A stretch of 35,737 bases of DNA, from the NCBI GenBank assembly GCA_013361685.1, contig JABFXP010000043.1, positions 1 to 35,737 of the forward strand, in the 5' to 3' direction. The notes under the pieces were generated by a model. It searched no databases, was not told the origin of the DNA, and saw only the letters and a list, made by a program, of their open reading frames with translations. The translations under genes were made by a program, and so were the position numbers. Origin of the DNA: Catenulispora sp. Its GTDB lineage: Bacteria > Actinomycetota > Actinomycetes > Streptomycetales > Catenulisporaceae. Below, in pieces: positions 28,208 to 35,737 of this stretch. Every line of letters begins with the position of its first letter. Within the stretch, counting starts at the first letter, position 1.

Positions 28208-28272
28208 CCATGCGCGAACACCGTTCCGCTATCCATGCGCGAACACCACTCGCGAACGGCGTATGCGAACGG
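28208..28272. promoter_or_regulatory. four GCGAAC repeats in divergent promoter
   Basis: CCATGCGCGAACACC occurs exactly at 28208-28222 and 28233-28247. CGCGAACGG (28251-28259) and GCGAACGG (28265-28272) follow. All lie between the leftward HTH gene and the rightward HNH gene. A perfect CCCCTAGGGG palindrome is at 28314-28323. Candidate operator array. Confidence 0.55.
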
Positions 28273-28374
28273 TATTCTCATCTCTGGGTCGGCGGAGACG
28301 CCGAACTGAAGCCCCCCTAGGGGCCTGGTTCCACGCGCCCGAAACCCACCCATCTCCACACCGAAAGAAGATCA

Positions 28375-29193
28375 ATGGCCGTCTCCAAGCGTCTGCGCTA
28401 CGAGATCCTCCGGCGCGACAACCACGCCTGCCGCTACTGCGGCGCCACGGCGCCCGACGCCAAGCTCAACGTCGACCACGTCATCCCGCAGGCGCTCGGC
28501 GGCACCGACACCCCCACCAACCTCGTCACCGCCTGCGCCGACTGCAACGCCGGCAAAACCAGCAGCATGCCGAACGCCGAGGTCGTGGCCGACGTCGACC
28601 AGCAGGCATTCCGCAATGCAGCCGAATCACTGGAGAAGCAGAGGGCGCGCCTGACCGACCACCTGTGGAGGGGTGGCTACCCGCCCCAGTGGGGACCGGC
28701 CGAGGTCGAGCGCCACGCCGTCGAGCTGGCGTGGAGCTACGCCTGGGCCGTCGCCTCCGATGGCGGTTCGCCCAGCCACGAGCAGTACGCGGCCTTCATC
28801 GCCAGGAGCGCCGAACTCTTCGGACGGGGCCACTCCGTTGCCGAGGTTGCTTGCGCCGCCGTCGATGCTGGCAGGCGGCTGCGCTCTTACCCCACTTGGG
28901 GACTGACCGCAGCCGACATGCGACACTCGCCGATTTCCGGTGAGCTGTACAGCAGGATCGACGGCGCCTATGACGCCTGGCTCGCCGAATGGCGACGAAC
29001 CGGCGCCCCGGACCCGAACCAACGGCGCATGGACCTCTGCAAGGGACTCCTGATCTCGGCAGCCCGCGAAGGCTGCAGCCGTCAGGCCCTGCTTATCGGC
29101 GCACGAATGGCTGGAGCCCGAAACAGCTATTGCGTAGACGACTACGCCCTTGCGATCGAAGCCGAAGGCGTGCCCGCAGGCGGTGAGCACTGA
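28375..29193 (+). CDS. HNH endonuclease
   Basis: A 272-residue protein. Residues about 8-65 form an HNH module: ILRRDNHACRYCGA, then LNVDHVIPQALGG with the catalytic DH pair, then NLVTACADCNAGK, giving two CxxC zinc knuckles. The remaining 200 residues (VERHAVELAWSYAWAVASDGG and beyond) are helical and unknown; similar long tails are found in phage HNH proteins near replication genes. Whether it is a homing-type or a recombination nuclease is unclear. It overlaps the replisome organizer start by one base. Confidence 0.85.
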   Translation: MAVSKRLRYEILRRDNHACRYCGATAPDAKLNVDHVIPQALGGTDTPTNLVTACADCNAGKTSSMPNAEVVADVDQQAFRNAAESLEKQRARLTDHLWRGGYPPQWGPAEVERHAVELAWSYAWAVASDGGSPSHEQYAAFIARSAELFGRGHSVAEVACAAVDAGRRLRSYPTWGLTAADMRHSPISGELYSRIDGAYDAWLAEWRRTGAPDPNQRRMDLCKGLLISAAREGCSRQALLIGARMAGARNSYCVDDYALAIEAEGVPAGGEH

Positions 29194-30248
29194 TGGCCCG
29201 CGGCCACGGCCGGATCCTCACCTCCATCTGGGAGGACGCCGACTTCCTGGCACTCGACGAGCATCAGCAGCGGCTCTACCTGTTCCTCATCTCGCAGCCG
29301 AACCTCAACCACGCTGGCCTACTGGACCTGACCTTGCGCCGCTGGTCCCGGAAGGCCGCCGGCCTGTCCGTCGCCACGTTGGACAAGATCCTCACCGGGC
29401 TGGAACAGGCGCGCTTCGTCGTCGTCGATGACGACACCGAGGAACTGCTGATCCGCTCGTTTGTCCGCAACGACGGCGTGTGGCGCATGCCGAAGGTGAT
29501 GGGCGCCATGGTGAGCGGCGCCTTGGAGATCTCGTCGCCGAAGCTGCGCCTGGCGCTGCTCGCCGAGATGGATCGGATCCCGCTGGACGAACTCAGCGAC
29601 GAGCCGACGAAGACGACGCGCGGCGAAGGCCCGTCGATCCGGGCACAGATCGCCGAGCACATTGAGACCCTCCGCCGGGCCTTCGGGAACCCGGACCCGG
29701 ACCCCTCGCGAGGGGGTTCGGCAACCCCCTCCGGAACCCCTTCGGGAACCCCCTCCGATACCCCTGCCGAAGGGGGTCGGGAAGGCTCTACGCGCGGGCG
29801 CGCGGGCGCACACGTGCGCGCGGCCCCTACCCCTGCCCCTGCCCCTGCCCTTTCCCCTACCCCTGACCCCCTGCCGTCTGTGGTTGAGGTGGGTGGAGAA
29901 AGCTCAGGTAGTAGCGAGCTGGCCATCGTGCGGTCTGACGACCGCCCCACCTTCGATGCTCCGATCGACATCGACGGCTTCAAGCTCACCGACTCGATGC
30001 GCCGCTGGGCACTCGACACCTTCGGGCCCGGCCTCGACATCGACTACGAGACCGCCCAGTTCCTCGACCACTTCCGCGCCAACGGCAGCCGCCGCCCCAA
30101 CTGGCCCGCCGAGTGGCAGAAGTGGATTCGCCGGAGCGCCAAGTTCGCTTCCGAGCGCGCCAACCGGCCCCCGCTCCGTGCCGTTTCCGGTGGCCACACG
30201 CCCTACCGCAACCCCGACGACCAATCCGTCTACGACGAGAGCTGGTGA
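29193..30248 (+). CDS. replisome organizer / replication initiator-like protein
   Basis: A 351-residue protein. Residues 1-105 (RILTSIWEDADFLALDEHQQRLYLFLISQPNLNHAGLLDL) resemble the winged-helix DNA-binding domain of phage replication initiators. Residues about 165-235 are a Gly/Pro/Ser/Thr-rich linker with TPSG repeats. The C-terminal 100 residues (FKLTDSMRRWALDTFGPGLDIDYETAQFLDHF, then PNWPAEWQKWIRRSAKF) match the domain that recruits helicase in DnaT/DnaD-type organizers. DnaC-like and DnaB genes follow directly. The linker DNA holds a repeat array that could be the origin. Confidence 0.8.
   Translation: MARGHGRILTSIWEDADFLALDEHQQRLYLFLISQPNLNHAGLLDLTLRRWSRKAAGLSVATLDKILTGLEQARFVVVDDDTEELLIRSFVRNDGVWRMPKVMGAMVSGALEISSPKLRLALLAEMDRIPLDELSDEPTKTTRGEGPSIRAQIAEHIETLRRAFGNPDPDPSRGGSATPSGTPSGTPSDTPAEGGREGSTRGRAGAHVRAAPTPAPAPALSPTPDPLPSVVEVGGESSGSSELAIVRSDDRPTFDAPIDIDGFKLTDSMRRWALDTFGPGLDIDYETAQFLDHFRANGSRRPNWPAEWQKWIRRSAKFASERANRPPLRAVSGGHTPYRNPDDQSVYDESW
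29702..29768 (+). other. candidate phage replication origin inside the initiator gene
   Basis: A perfect CCCCTCGCGAGGGG palindrome (29702-29715) is followed by about four 12-bp tandem units with the core AACCCCYTC (29718-29768), encoding TPSG repeats. A C-rich hexamer tract follows at 29824-29873. Lambda-type phages keep the origin as iterons within the initiator gene. Assignment is inference. Confidence 0.45.
29824..29873 (+). repeat. CCCCTR hexamer tract
   Basis: About six to eight near-tandem CCCCTA/CCCCTG units encode an APTPAP-type linker. The strand asymmetry (C-rich top strand) is unusual for the window. Confidence 0.7.
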
Positions 30249-30251
30249 CCC

Positions 30252-30971
30252 GTGCAGTACGTTCCGCCGCTGAACCCGCGGCTCTACCCCAACCTCGACA
30301 AGCTCCTCGCCGCCCGCGACCGCACCCTCGACTGGCTCAACAGCAGCGACGACCCCGACAGTGAACCCAACATCGCCCGCCTGTCGCTGACCGAGGCCGT
30401 GAAGATCATCCCGATCAGGTTCCAGGCGGCCGTGCCCACCGAGCCGGCGGTGCGCGCCTGGGTCGATGCTGTCGCCGACGCGGCCCGTACCGAGCAGGTG
30501 CAGCGGGGCGCGTACCTCGCCAGCGTCAACCACGGCCCCTCCCTGGTGCTCCTCGGCCCGACCGGCGTCGGCAAGACCTACGAGGCTTACGGCGCCGTCC
30601 GCGACATCGCCGTCACGGGTGTCGTTGCCCGCTGGACGGTGACGACCGCCGCCGACCTGTACGCGGCGCTGCGGCCCCGGCACGGCATCGACTCGGAGGC
30701 CGAGTTCGCGAAGTACCGCAACGCCCGGCTGCTGCTGATCGACGATCTCGGCGCGGAGCGGAAACCGACGGAGTTCACCGAGGAGATCAACTTCCGGCTG
30801 GTCAATCACCGGTACGAACACCAGCTCCCCACCCTGTTCACGTCGAACGTGGGCGCCGCCGAACTGGCCCAGCGTCTCGGTGACCGCGTCACCTCCCGAC
30901 TCGCCGAGATGTGCCAGCGCGTCTCCATGAAGGGCAGCGACAAGCGCCGCAGCAACGGGGAGGCGGCGTGA
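30252..30971 (+). CDS. DnaC/IstB-like helicase loader ATPase
   Basis: A 239-residue AAA+ protein from a GTG at 30252. Walker A is GPTGVGKT (102-109), Walker B is LLLIDDLGAE (about 160-169), and a sensor/arginine-finger region TLFTSNVGAAELAQRLGDRVTSRL follows. DnaC-type proteins load the replicative helicase on the origin. It lies between the organizer and DnaB genes, the usual order. The 4 bases before its start are separate from the organizer stop, so coupling is likely but not by overlap. Confidence 0.88.
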   Translation: MQYVPPLNPRLYPNLDKLLAARDRTLDWLNSSDDPDSEPNIARLSLTEAVKIIPIRFQAAVPTEPAVRAWVDAVADAARTEQVQRGAYLASVNHGPSLVLLGPTGVGKTYEAYGAVRDIAVTGVVARWTVTTAADLYAALRPRHGIDSEAEFAKYRNARLLLIDDLGAERKPTEFTEEINFRLVNHRYEHQLPTLFTSNVGAAELAQRLGDRVTSRLAEMCQRVSMKGSDKRRSNGEAA

Positions 30972-31249
30972 CGTACCGGCCGTCTGATCACGGCACCGAA
31001 CACGCGGGCCGCCTGATTGCTGTTGTCCGCAACAACCTCACCCCGGCCGAGATCAGCGACCTCATCGCCAACCGGCATGAACCGTGGGAGCGGTACGTAT
31101 ACGCCGCCTACGCCCACAGCAACCCGGCCCTCATCTCCGGCTCCTGTCTCCGCGAAGCCATCGACGCCTACCTCGACCCCGGACCGGGCCCCGGCGGCAC
31201 GTCCGCCTACGGCCAAGACCTCAACGCCAGCAAGGAGACCAGCGCGTGA
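30968..31249 (+). CDS. small hypothetical protein between dnaC-like and dnaB
   Basis: A 93-residue protein from a GTG in a GTGA overlap (MTYRPSDHGTEHAGRL). The track's extra 19 residues are in a shadow position. Mostly helical (TPAEISDLIANRHEPWERYVYAAYA). It overlaps dnaB by GTGA, so it may be made with the replication proteins. Function unknown. Confidence 0.65.
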   Translation: MTYRPSDHGTEHAGRLIAVVRNNLTPAEISDLIANRHEPWERYVYAAYAHSNPALISGSCLREAIDAYLDPGPGPGGTSAYGQDLNASKETSA

Positions 31250-32619
31250 CCACGGACACGGACCTGTGGGCTGCCGACGAGGCTCTCGCCGAGACTGACG
31301 TCGCCGGCCTGCCGCGTGCCCTCGACGCCGAACGTGTCGTCGCCGCGTCCGCCATGGCCCGCCCCGAAATCATCGACGAGCTCGCCGCCGAGTTCGACCC
31401 CGCCGACTTCTCCAGCGACGGCTACCGGTGGGTCTGGTACGCCGTCGAGGAAATCCGCACCAGCCTCGGCCAGGGCGAGATCCGCTGGCACGCCGTCGAC
31501 CGCCAACTGCAGGCGTGGCGTGCCGACGGGCGCCTGCCGATCCTGCCCCCCACCGGCCCCCAGTTGCAGGAGCTGTACGACCACGCCCAGCCCGGCGCCG
31601 CCGCCTACTACGCCGGGAAGATCACCAAAGCTGCGATTGCCGCCCGCATCGTCCACCTCGGCCACGACGCCCGCCTCAAAGGCACCTCGCCGGCGTTCGA
31701 CGAAGACCGCGACATCGCCGACCTCCAGGCCCAGCTCGACAACATCGTCCGTCCCCACTGCGAGACGAAGACCACGCTCATCGGCGACCTGTGGGCCGGC
31801 GCCCTCACCGAAGCCATCACCCCGCCCACCATCCAAGACCGCATCCCCACAGGCCTCATGGACCTCGACCACCTGCTGTCCGGCGGGTGGACAGGCGGCC
31901 AACTCGTCGTCATCGGCGCCCGCCCCGCGATCGGGAAAACCACCGTCGCCATCGGACTCGCCCGCGCCGCCGCCATCCACAACAGCATCTGCACCCTCGT
32001 GGACAGCCTGGAGATGAGCGAGAAGGAACTCGGCCGGCTCGTCCTATCCGCCGAGGCGCGCATCCCGCTGCACCACATCAAGCAGGGCATCGCCGACGAC
32101 GCAGCACTGGCCCGCGCCGCGACCCTCACCGAAAAGATCCTCGCGTCGCCACTCCACATCGACGAAAACCCCGACCTCACCCTGCCCCGGCTCCGCGCGC
32201 AAGTCCGGCACCTCACCCGCACCGCGAACCTGCGGCTCGTCATCGTCGACTACCTGCAGCTCATGACCGCGCCCAAGGCCGAGAACCGGCAGGGCGAAGT
32301 CGCGAAGCTGTCGCGCGGCTTGAAGCTCCTGGCCAAGGAGTTCGGGATCACCGTGATCATCCTGGCGCAGCTCAACCGCGGCCCCGAACACCGGCAGGAC
32401 AAGCGCCCCACCAAGTCCGACCTGCGCGAATCCGGCGCGATTGAGCAAGACGCCGACATCGTGCTGCTCCTCCACCGCGAAGACGCCTACGACAAGGAAT
32501 CGCCGCGGGCCGGCGAGATCGACCTGATCGTCGACAAGCACCGCGGAGGACACCCAGCGACGATCACCGCCGCCGCGCAACTCCACTACAGCCGTGTAGT
32601 CGACCTGGCGCAGACGTGA
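31246..32619 (+). CDS. dnaB: replicative DNA helicase DnaB
   Basis: A 457-residue hexameric helicase. Residues about 20-120 are the DnaB N-terminal domain (DAERVVAASAMARPEIIDELAAEF). The RecA-type C-terminal domain starts near 200 with IPTGLMDLDHLLSGGWTGGQLVVIGARPAIGKTT (Walker A), then LRLVIVDYLQLM (Walker B), QLNRGPEHR, and LRESGAIEQDADIVLLLHR. Length is normal. I use the GTG at 31246 in the GTGA overlap; the track start at 31084 adds a shadow N-terminus. It works with the loader and organizer upstream. Confidence 0.95.
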   Translation: MTTDTDLWAADEALAETDVAGLPRALDAERVVAASAMARPEIIDELAAEFDPADFSSDGYRWVWYAVEEIRTSLGQGEIRWHAVDRQLQAWRADGRLPILPPTGPQLQELYDHAQPGAAAYYAGKITKAAIAARIVHLGHDARLKGTSPAFDEDRDIADLQAQLDNIVRPHCETKTTLIGDLWAGALTEAITPPTIQDRIPTGLMDLDHLLSGGWTGGQLVVIGARPAIGKTTVAIGLARAAAIHNSICTLVDSLEMSEKELGRLVLSAEARIPLHHIKQGIADDAALARAATLTEKILASPLHIDENPDLTLPRLRAQVRHLTRTANLRLVIVDYLQLMTAPKAENRQGEVAKLSRGLKLLAKEFGITVIILAQLNRGPEHRQDKRPTKSDLRESGAIEQDADIVLLLHREDAYDKESPRAGEIDLIVDKHRGGHPATITAAAQLHYSRVVDLAQT

Positions 32620-32876
32620 ACGCCATCACCGCGGACGACATCGCCGCACTCAAAGCCGACGGCGACCTCCGCCAGTTCATTGCCGACCTCACTGCCAACC
32701 GGCCCACCAGCCAAGTGGCCGCCCCGCCCGCCATCGGCAGTGCGCACACAGCTGGCCACCGGCCCGGCGCCTGGCCCGCCGGAACCCGACCCGCCGGCCC
32801 CAACACGTGCAGCCCCGACTGCACCTGCTCCCTCGCACCCACCCGCCACCTCCGCGTTTTCCCGCCCGCTGCCTGA
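32616..32876 (+). CDS. small hypothetical protein, 86 aa
   Basis: From a GTG overlapping the dnaB stop. The first 30 residues are acidic and helical; the end has NTCSPDCTCSLAPTRHLRVFPPAA. The last ten residues closely match the end of the 21-residue ORF at 33241, suggesting a duplicated tail. Function unknown. Confidence 0.6.
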   Translation: MNAITADDIAALKADGDLRQFIADLTANRPTSQVAAPPAIGSAHTAGHRPGAWPAGTRPAGPNTCSPDCTCSLAPTRHLRVFPPAA

Positions 32877-32893
32877 CCCGGAAGAAGGCCCCA

Positions 32894-33244
32894 ATGCCCG
32901 ATTTGATCACCGACGACCCGGACCTCAATCTGGCGATCCGTCTCGTCGCCGAGGCGCAGCTCGGTTCCCCGAGTTTCCTCGCCCGGCGCATGAAGATCCC
33001 GTTCGCCGCCGGCGTGCACTTCCTCGACGAGATGGAGCGCCGCGGAATCGTCGGCCCCGCTGACGGGTCCCGGGCCCGCGACGTCTACGTCCAGGTGTGC
33101 GCCCAGTGCGGCCGCGTCGGACGCCGCGGGTTCAAGACCTACCCGCCCGGCGACTTCGGCGGCCCGGCGCTGACCGTGTGCGCCAGCAACACCGCCTGCC
33201 GCAAGCGCTGGCCCAAGCGCCCCGATGACGAGGCCGGGTCATGA
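32894..33244 (+). CDS. stand-alone FtsK-gamma-like domain with zinc ribbon
   Basis: A 116-residue protein. Residues about 8-62 (DLNLAIRLVAEAQLGSPSFLARRMKIPFAAGVHFLDEMERRGIVGPADGSRARDV) match the gamma winged helix of FtsK translocases, including the ERRGIVGPADGS signature. That domain reads KOPS sequences and activates XerD at dif in bacteria. The rest (QVCAQCGRVGRRGF...LTVCASNTACRKRW) is a Cys-rich ribbon in place of the motor domain. No ATPase part is present. It may be a DNA-binding factor that imitates FtsK gamma. Confidence 0.8.
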   Translation: MPDLITDDPDLNLAIRLVAEAQLGSPSFLARRMKIPFAAGVHFLDEMERRGIVGPADGSRARDVYVQVCAQCGRVGRRGFKTYPPGDFGGPALTVCASNTACRKRWPKRPDDEAGS

Positions 33245-33306
33245 CGCCGAAGCCCCGCCGCGCCCAGCCCACCCGCCACCTCCACGCCATCCCGCCCGCC
33301 GCCTGA
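33241..33306 (+). CDS. 21-aa ORF with duplicated PTRHL..IPPAA tail
   Basis: ATGA overlap with the preceding gene. MTPKPRRAQPTRHLHAIPPAA repeats the end of the 32616 protein at protein and DNA level. It may be a degenerate remnant or a real peptide; support is limited to the overlap. Confidence 0.3.
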   Translation: MTPKPRRAQPTRHLHAIPPAA

Positions 33307-33320
33307 AAGGACCCGACACC

Positions 33321-33560
33321 GTGACCAGCACCGACCAGACCACCGCCGAGTACGTCGACACCACCGACCCGCACGGCGCAACCCTCCACATCGGCCGTGT
33401 CGACGCGAGTACCTACGACGGGACCGTGCCCGTGGTCGCCCTCGCGATCGAGTCGGCCGTGTCGTGCGGCGAGGACGACAACATCGTGTACGTCCGGCTG
33501 GAGGACGTGGATCGCGTCATCGCCATGCTCCGCGCCGCCGCCGACGGGAGCGCCGCCTGA
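33321..33560 (+). CDS. small hypothetical protein, 79 aa
   Basis: From the GTG at 33321 (MTSTDQTTAEYVDTTDPHGATLHIGRVDAS). Acidic with a beta-rich centre and a helical end (LEDVDRVIAMLRAAADG). No domain recognised. The next ATG overlaps its stop by one base. Confidence 0.6.
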   Translation: MTSTDQTTAEYVDTTDPHGATLHIGRVDASTYDGTVPVVALAIESAVSCGEDDNIVYVRLEDVDRVIAMLRAAADGSAA

Positions 33561-34282
33561 TGGCCGCCTCCCAGTGCCCGAGGCCGGAGAAGCACCGGTA
33601 TGCGACTCGGCATGGTGCGGAGACTGCGGCGTACCGCGCGCAGATCGGCGTCGGGCAGATCCTGAACCCGTACCTGTGCCAGGGCTGCGGCTGGTGGCAC
33701 CTGTCGAAGAAGGCCGCCGACACGGTCCCGGCCGGTGCGGTCGCGGACCCTGCGGTCGTGGAGCGGCTGGTCGCGCTGGACGACATCGCGTTCCGTGCCC
33801 TGGCGGGTGACGAGGCCCGCGGTCAGGTGGCCATGCCGGAGCGGATAGCGCTGCGCTCCCCGCGGCTCGTCGCGAGGTGGCGCAGGGCCCTGGGTCTGAT
33901 CATCCAGGACGTTGACACGCAACTGTCGATGCGCCGCGGCGAGAAGAACACCGATTGGGGGCGCCGCATCCTGGCGTTCAAGACCGTGCTGGACGCTCGG
34001 CGTGCCGAGGCCGGCGAGGTGCTCGCGTCGACCGAGGGTGCCGCCCAGGCCGAGCAGGCGCGGCTCGGTGTGGAGCGCGCCCGGGCCCGGCAGGAGGCCC
34101 TCGCGGCGAAGAAGTCCGCGGCTGAGTTGCGGGCTCTGGCGGGTGATGCGGCGATCAAGCGGCTCATCGACGCGCACGGCCTGGAGTTCTCCCGCTACCT
34201 CGCGGAGGAGTGCGCGCGCCTCGGTACGCCGCTGCCGGCGCGGGTCGCCAAGTACCTGGACCAGGAAGGCGAGGCCGCCTGA
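33560..34282 (+). CDS. hypothetical protein with N-terminal zinc-finger-like motif
   Basis: A 240-residue protein from the ATG at 33560. Residues about 8-48 (KHRYATRHGAETAAYRAQIGV...NPYLCQGCGWWHLSKK) look like a small zinc ribbon with CxxC and histidines. The C-terminal 150 residues form long charged helices (ERARARQEALAAKKSAAELRALAGDAAIKRL), likely a coiled coil. Similar proteins occur in Streptomyces phages; role unknown. Confidence 0.65.
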   Translation: MAASQCPRPEKHRYATRHGAETAAYRAQIGVGQILNPYLCQGCGWWHLSKKAADTVPAGAVADPAVVERLVALDDIAFRALAGDEARGQVAMPERIALRSPRLVARWRRALGLIIQDVDTQLSMRRGEKNTDWGRRILAFKTVLDARRAEAGEVLASTEGAAQAEQARLGVERARARQEALAAKKSAAELRALAGDAAIKRLIDAHGLEFSRYLAEECARLGTPLPARVAKYLDQEGEAA

Positions 34283-34488
34283 TGCCCGCGCTGAATCTGC
34301 GTGATGCACGCCTGCTGGCCCGGGCCCTGGATGCGGCGGCGGAGGAGCTGGATCTGCCTCTGACGTCCCGCCAGGTGCAGGCGCTGGCCCAACTCACGGC
34401 CCGGCGGCTGGCTGAGGTGGCGGTGCAGCGGCCTCCGGTGCCGGGCGGGTTCCGTCCGCCGGATGTCCCGCCGTCCTCGTCACCGTGA
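34282..34488 (+). CDS. small hypothetical protein, 68 aa
   Basis: ATG overlapping the previous stop by one base. MPALNLRDARLLARALDAAAEEL is helical; the tail is proline-rich. Function unknown. It ends in a GTGA overlap. Confidence 0.55.
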   Translation: MPALNLRDARLLARALDAAAEELDLPLTSRQVQALAQLTARRLAEVAVQRPPVPGGFRPPDVPPSSSP

Positions 34489-34613
34489 CCGCAACCGCTC
34501 CGGGAAGCGGGCCCACGCGTCGCCTGAGCGCCCCGCAGCGCTTCCCGGCCCCTCGGTGCCACCGAACCCGTGAACGAGCCCCAGACGGGCGCACAGCCGT
34601 TCGCGCCGCCTGA
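34485..34613 (+). CDS. possible 42-aa ORF
   Basis: A GTG in a GTGA overlap opens a short arginine- and proline-rich frame (MTATAPGSGPTRRLSAPQRF). Only the overlap supports it; it may not be a gene. It fills the gap before the methyltransferase. Confidence 0.25.
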   Translation: MTATAPGSGPTRRLSAPQRFPAPRCHRTRERAPDGRTAVRAA

Positions 34614-34671
34614 CCGCCCGAACCCCACCCGCCCGAACCCGCCCGAACCCCACCCGGAAGGAACACGACCC

Positions 34672-35640
34672 GTGAACCACACCGCCGCCGTCGACCTGTT
34701 CGCCGGACCCGGCGGCCTCGACCACGCCGCAAGAGCCGAGGGCCTCAACCCGATCGGCATCGAACGCGACCCGGCCGCCTGCGCCACCCGCCGCGCCGCG
34801 GGACTCGCCACGATCGAGGGCGACGTCCGACAGCACGGGCCGGCCGACTTCCCCGGCGCCACCGTGCTGCTCGGCGGCCCGCCGTGCCAGACGTACACGA
34901 TCGCCGGCAGCGGAGCCGGTCGCCGCGCCCTCGACACCGTCCTCGGCCTCGCCAAGCGCATGGCGGCCCGCGAGGACATCCGCGGCGCCCTGGCCGGCCT
35001 GGACGACGTCCGCACCGGCCTCGTCCTCGAACCGCTGCGGTGGGCGCTGGCCGCGGTCGACGCGGGCCGCCCGTTCGAGACGATCGTGCTGGAGCAGGTG
35101 CCCGCGGTGCTGCCCGTGTGGCAGGCGCTCGCCGAACTCCTCACCGCGGAGGGCTACACGGCCGTCTGCGGCGTGTTGCGGGCCGAGGAGTACGGAACGC
35201 CGCAGACGCGCCGCCGCGCCGTCCTGCTGGCCCGTCTCGGCTCGCCAGTGGCGCTTCCCGCGCCGACCCACGCCGCGTACCGGTCCCGCGGCAGCCGGCT
35301 GCCCGCACCGGTGTCGATGGCCGATGTCCTGCCGCACCGCGGCGAGTTCACCGTCGTGTCGAACTACGGCACCGGGGGCGACCCGAAGAAGCGGGGCCGC
35401 CGGCACTCCTCGGAGCCCGCGGCCACCGTCACCGGGAGGATCAACCGCAACCGGGTCATCGGCCCCCGCGGCGAGGAACTCCCGCGCTTCACCCCGTCCG
35501 AAGCTGGCCGGCTGCAGGGCCTCCCCGCTGACTGGCCGTGGACCGGTGGTGACGTCTGGCAGCAGATCGGCAACGCCGTCCCGATACCGCTCGGCCGAGC
35601 CATCATCCGCGCCGCACTCGGGAACGCAGGCGGCCCCTGA
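34672..35640 (+). CDS. C5 cytosine DNA methyltransferase
   Basis: A 322-residue enzyme that transfers a methyl group from SAM to C5 of cytosine in DNA. Motif I is DLFAGPGG (residues 8-15), motif IV is GGPPCQTY with the catalytic C72, motif VI is LEQV (usual ENV changed to EQV), motif VIII is RRRAVLLAR, and motif X is QIGNAVPIPLG. I choose the GTG at 34672, with AAGGAA upstream, over the track's 34570 start. No restriction enzyme gene is adjacent, so it may protect phage DNA from host restriction. Confidence 0.9.
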   Translation: MNHTAAVDLFAGPGGLDHAARAEGLNPIGIERDPAACATRRAAGLATIEGDVRQHGPADFPGATVLLGGPPCQTYTIAGSGAGRRALDTVLGLAKRMAAREDIRGALAGLDDVRTGLVLEPLRWALAAVDAGRPFETIVLEQVPAVLPVWQALAELLTAEGYTAVCGVLRAEEYGTPQTRRRAVLLARLGSPVALPAPTHAAYRSRGSRLPAPVSMADVLPHRGEFTVVSNYGTGGDPKKRGRRHSSEPAATVTGRINRNRVIGPRGEELPRFTPSEAGRLQGLPADWPWTGGDVWQQIGNAVPIPLGRAIIRAALGNAGGP

Positions 35641-35737
35641 CGCCGCTACGCGCCCGCCTGGGGCCCGTTCCCGCCCCCGGCCGCCCCACGCCCCCGCCCG
35701 TGCCTGACAGGCCGCCACACGCCCGCACAGCCCCGCA

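Noticed and set aside
29693-29873. frameshift or sequencing error in the replisome organizer linker
   Set aside because: The repeats are multiples of three overall, the frame stays open, and both flanking domains are in the same frame.
1-35737. CRISPR array
   Set aside because: No set of regularly spaced identical repeats of 20-40 bases is present; the tandem units at 15029 and 29718 are too short and have no spacers.

Overview
The window is high-GC actinobacterial DNA. Codons end almost always in G or C, GTG starts are common, and many neighbouring genes overlap by the 4-base GTGA or ATGA. Gene content (TROVE/Ro60 protein, GntR/UTRA regulator, XRE regulator beside a flavoprotein, DUF6233-like protein, Xis-like HTH protein) points to Streptomyces or a close relative. 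No structural phage genes, rRNA genes, canonical tRNA genes or CRISPR arrays are visible.

Left part (1 to about 12.4 kb) is a mosaic of accessory genes. At 58-1405 there is a leftward set of small unknown genes. They face a rightward set (1508-2441) that starts with a ribbon-helix-helix-like protein, and three copies of a TGTGGGWACA half-site lie in the divergent promoter region. A DinD-N/KilAC-type antirepressor follows (3124-3969), then small unknown genes.

The highlight is 5172-7590. A TROVE/von Willebrand protein (bacterial Ro60, Rsr) is preceded by two tandem noncoding RNA candidates with the same Ro60-binding-type stem. Both have the 5' motif CCCGGTGTGYAGG and the 3' motif CCTTGTTCTCGGG. 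The second RNA carries a clear tRNA mimic in circularly permuted order: T-arm, capped acceptor stem, then D-arm. It ends at a terminator whose 3' arm contains the Ro60 gene's ribosome-binding site. This matches the YrlA class of bacterial Y RNAs known beside Ro60 genes. Two further promoter-to-terminator units without ORFs sit just upstream. A tyrosine recombinase is convergent with the Ro60 gene. It is followed by a flavoprotein/XRE divergent pair and a GntR regulator.

Right part (about 12.66-35.7 kb) is the integration, lysogeny and early replication arm of a temperate phage or prophage. Integrase (+) is followed by a leftward repressor and a divergent Cro-like XRE protein, then an Xis-like protein. 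After these comes a long rightward early operon: about 13 small unknown genes, a DnaQ-like exonuclease, a PD-(D/E)XK exonuclease, a Sak4-like ATPase, an ASCH protein, a P22-AR-N-type antirepressor and two SLOG-like proteins. Beyond a leftward HTH gene lie an HNH endonuclease, a replisome organizer with an internal repeat array (candidate origin), a DnaC-like loader and a DnaB helicase. The window ends with a stand-alone FtsK-gamma-like domain protein and a C5 cytosine methyltransferase. The recombination and replication modules should act together in phage DNA synthesis; packaging and structural genes are presumably beyond the right edge.
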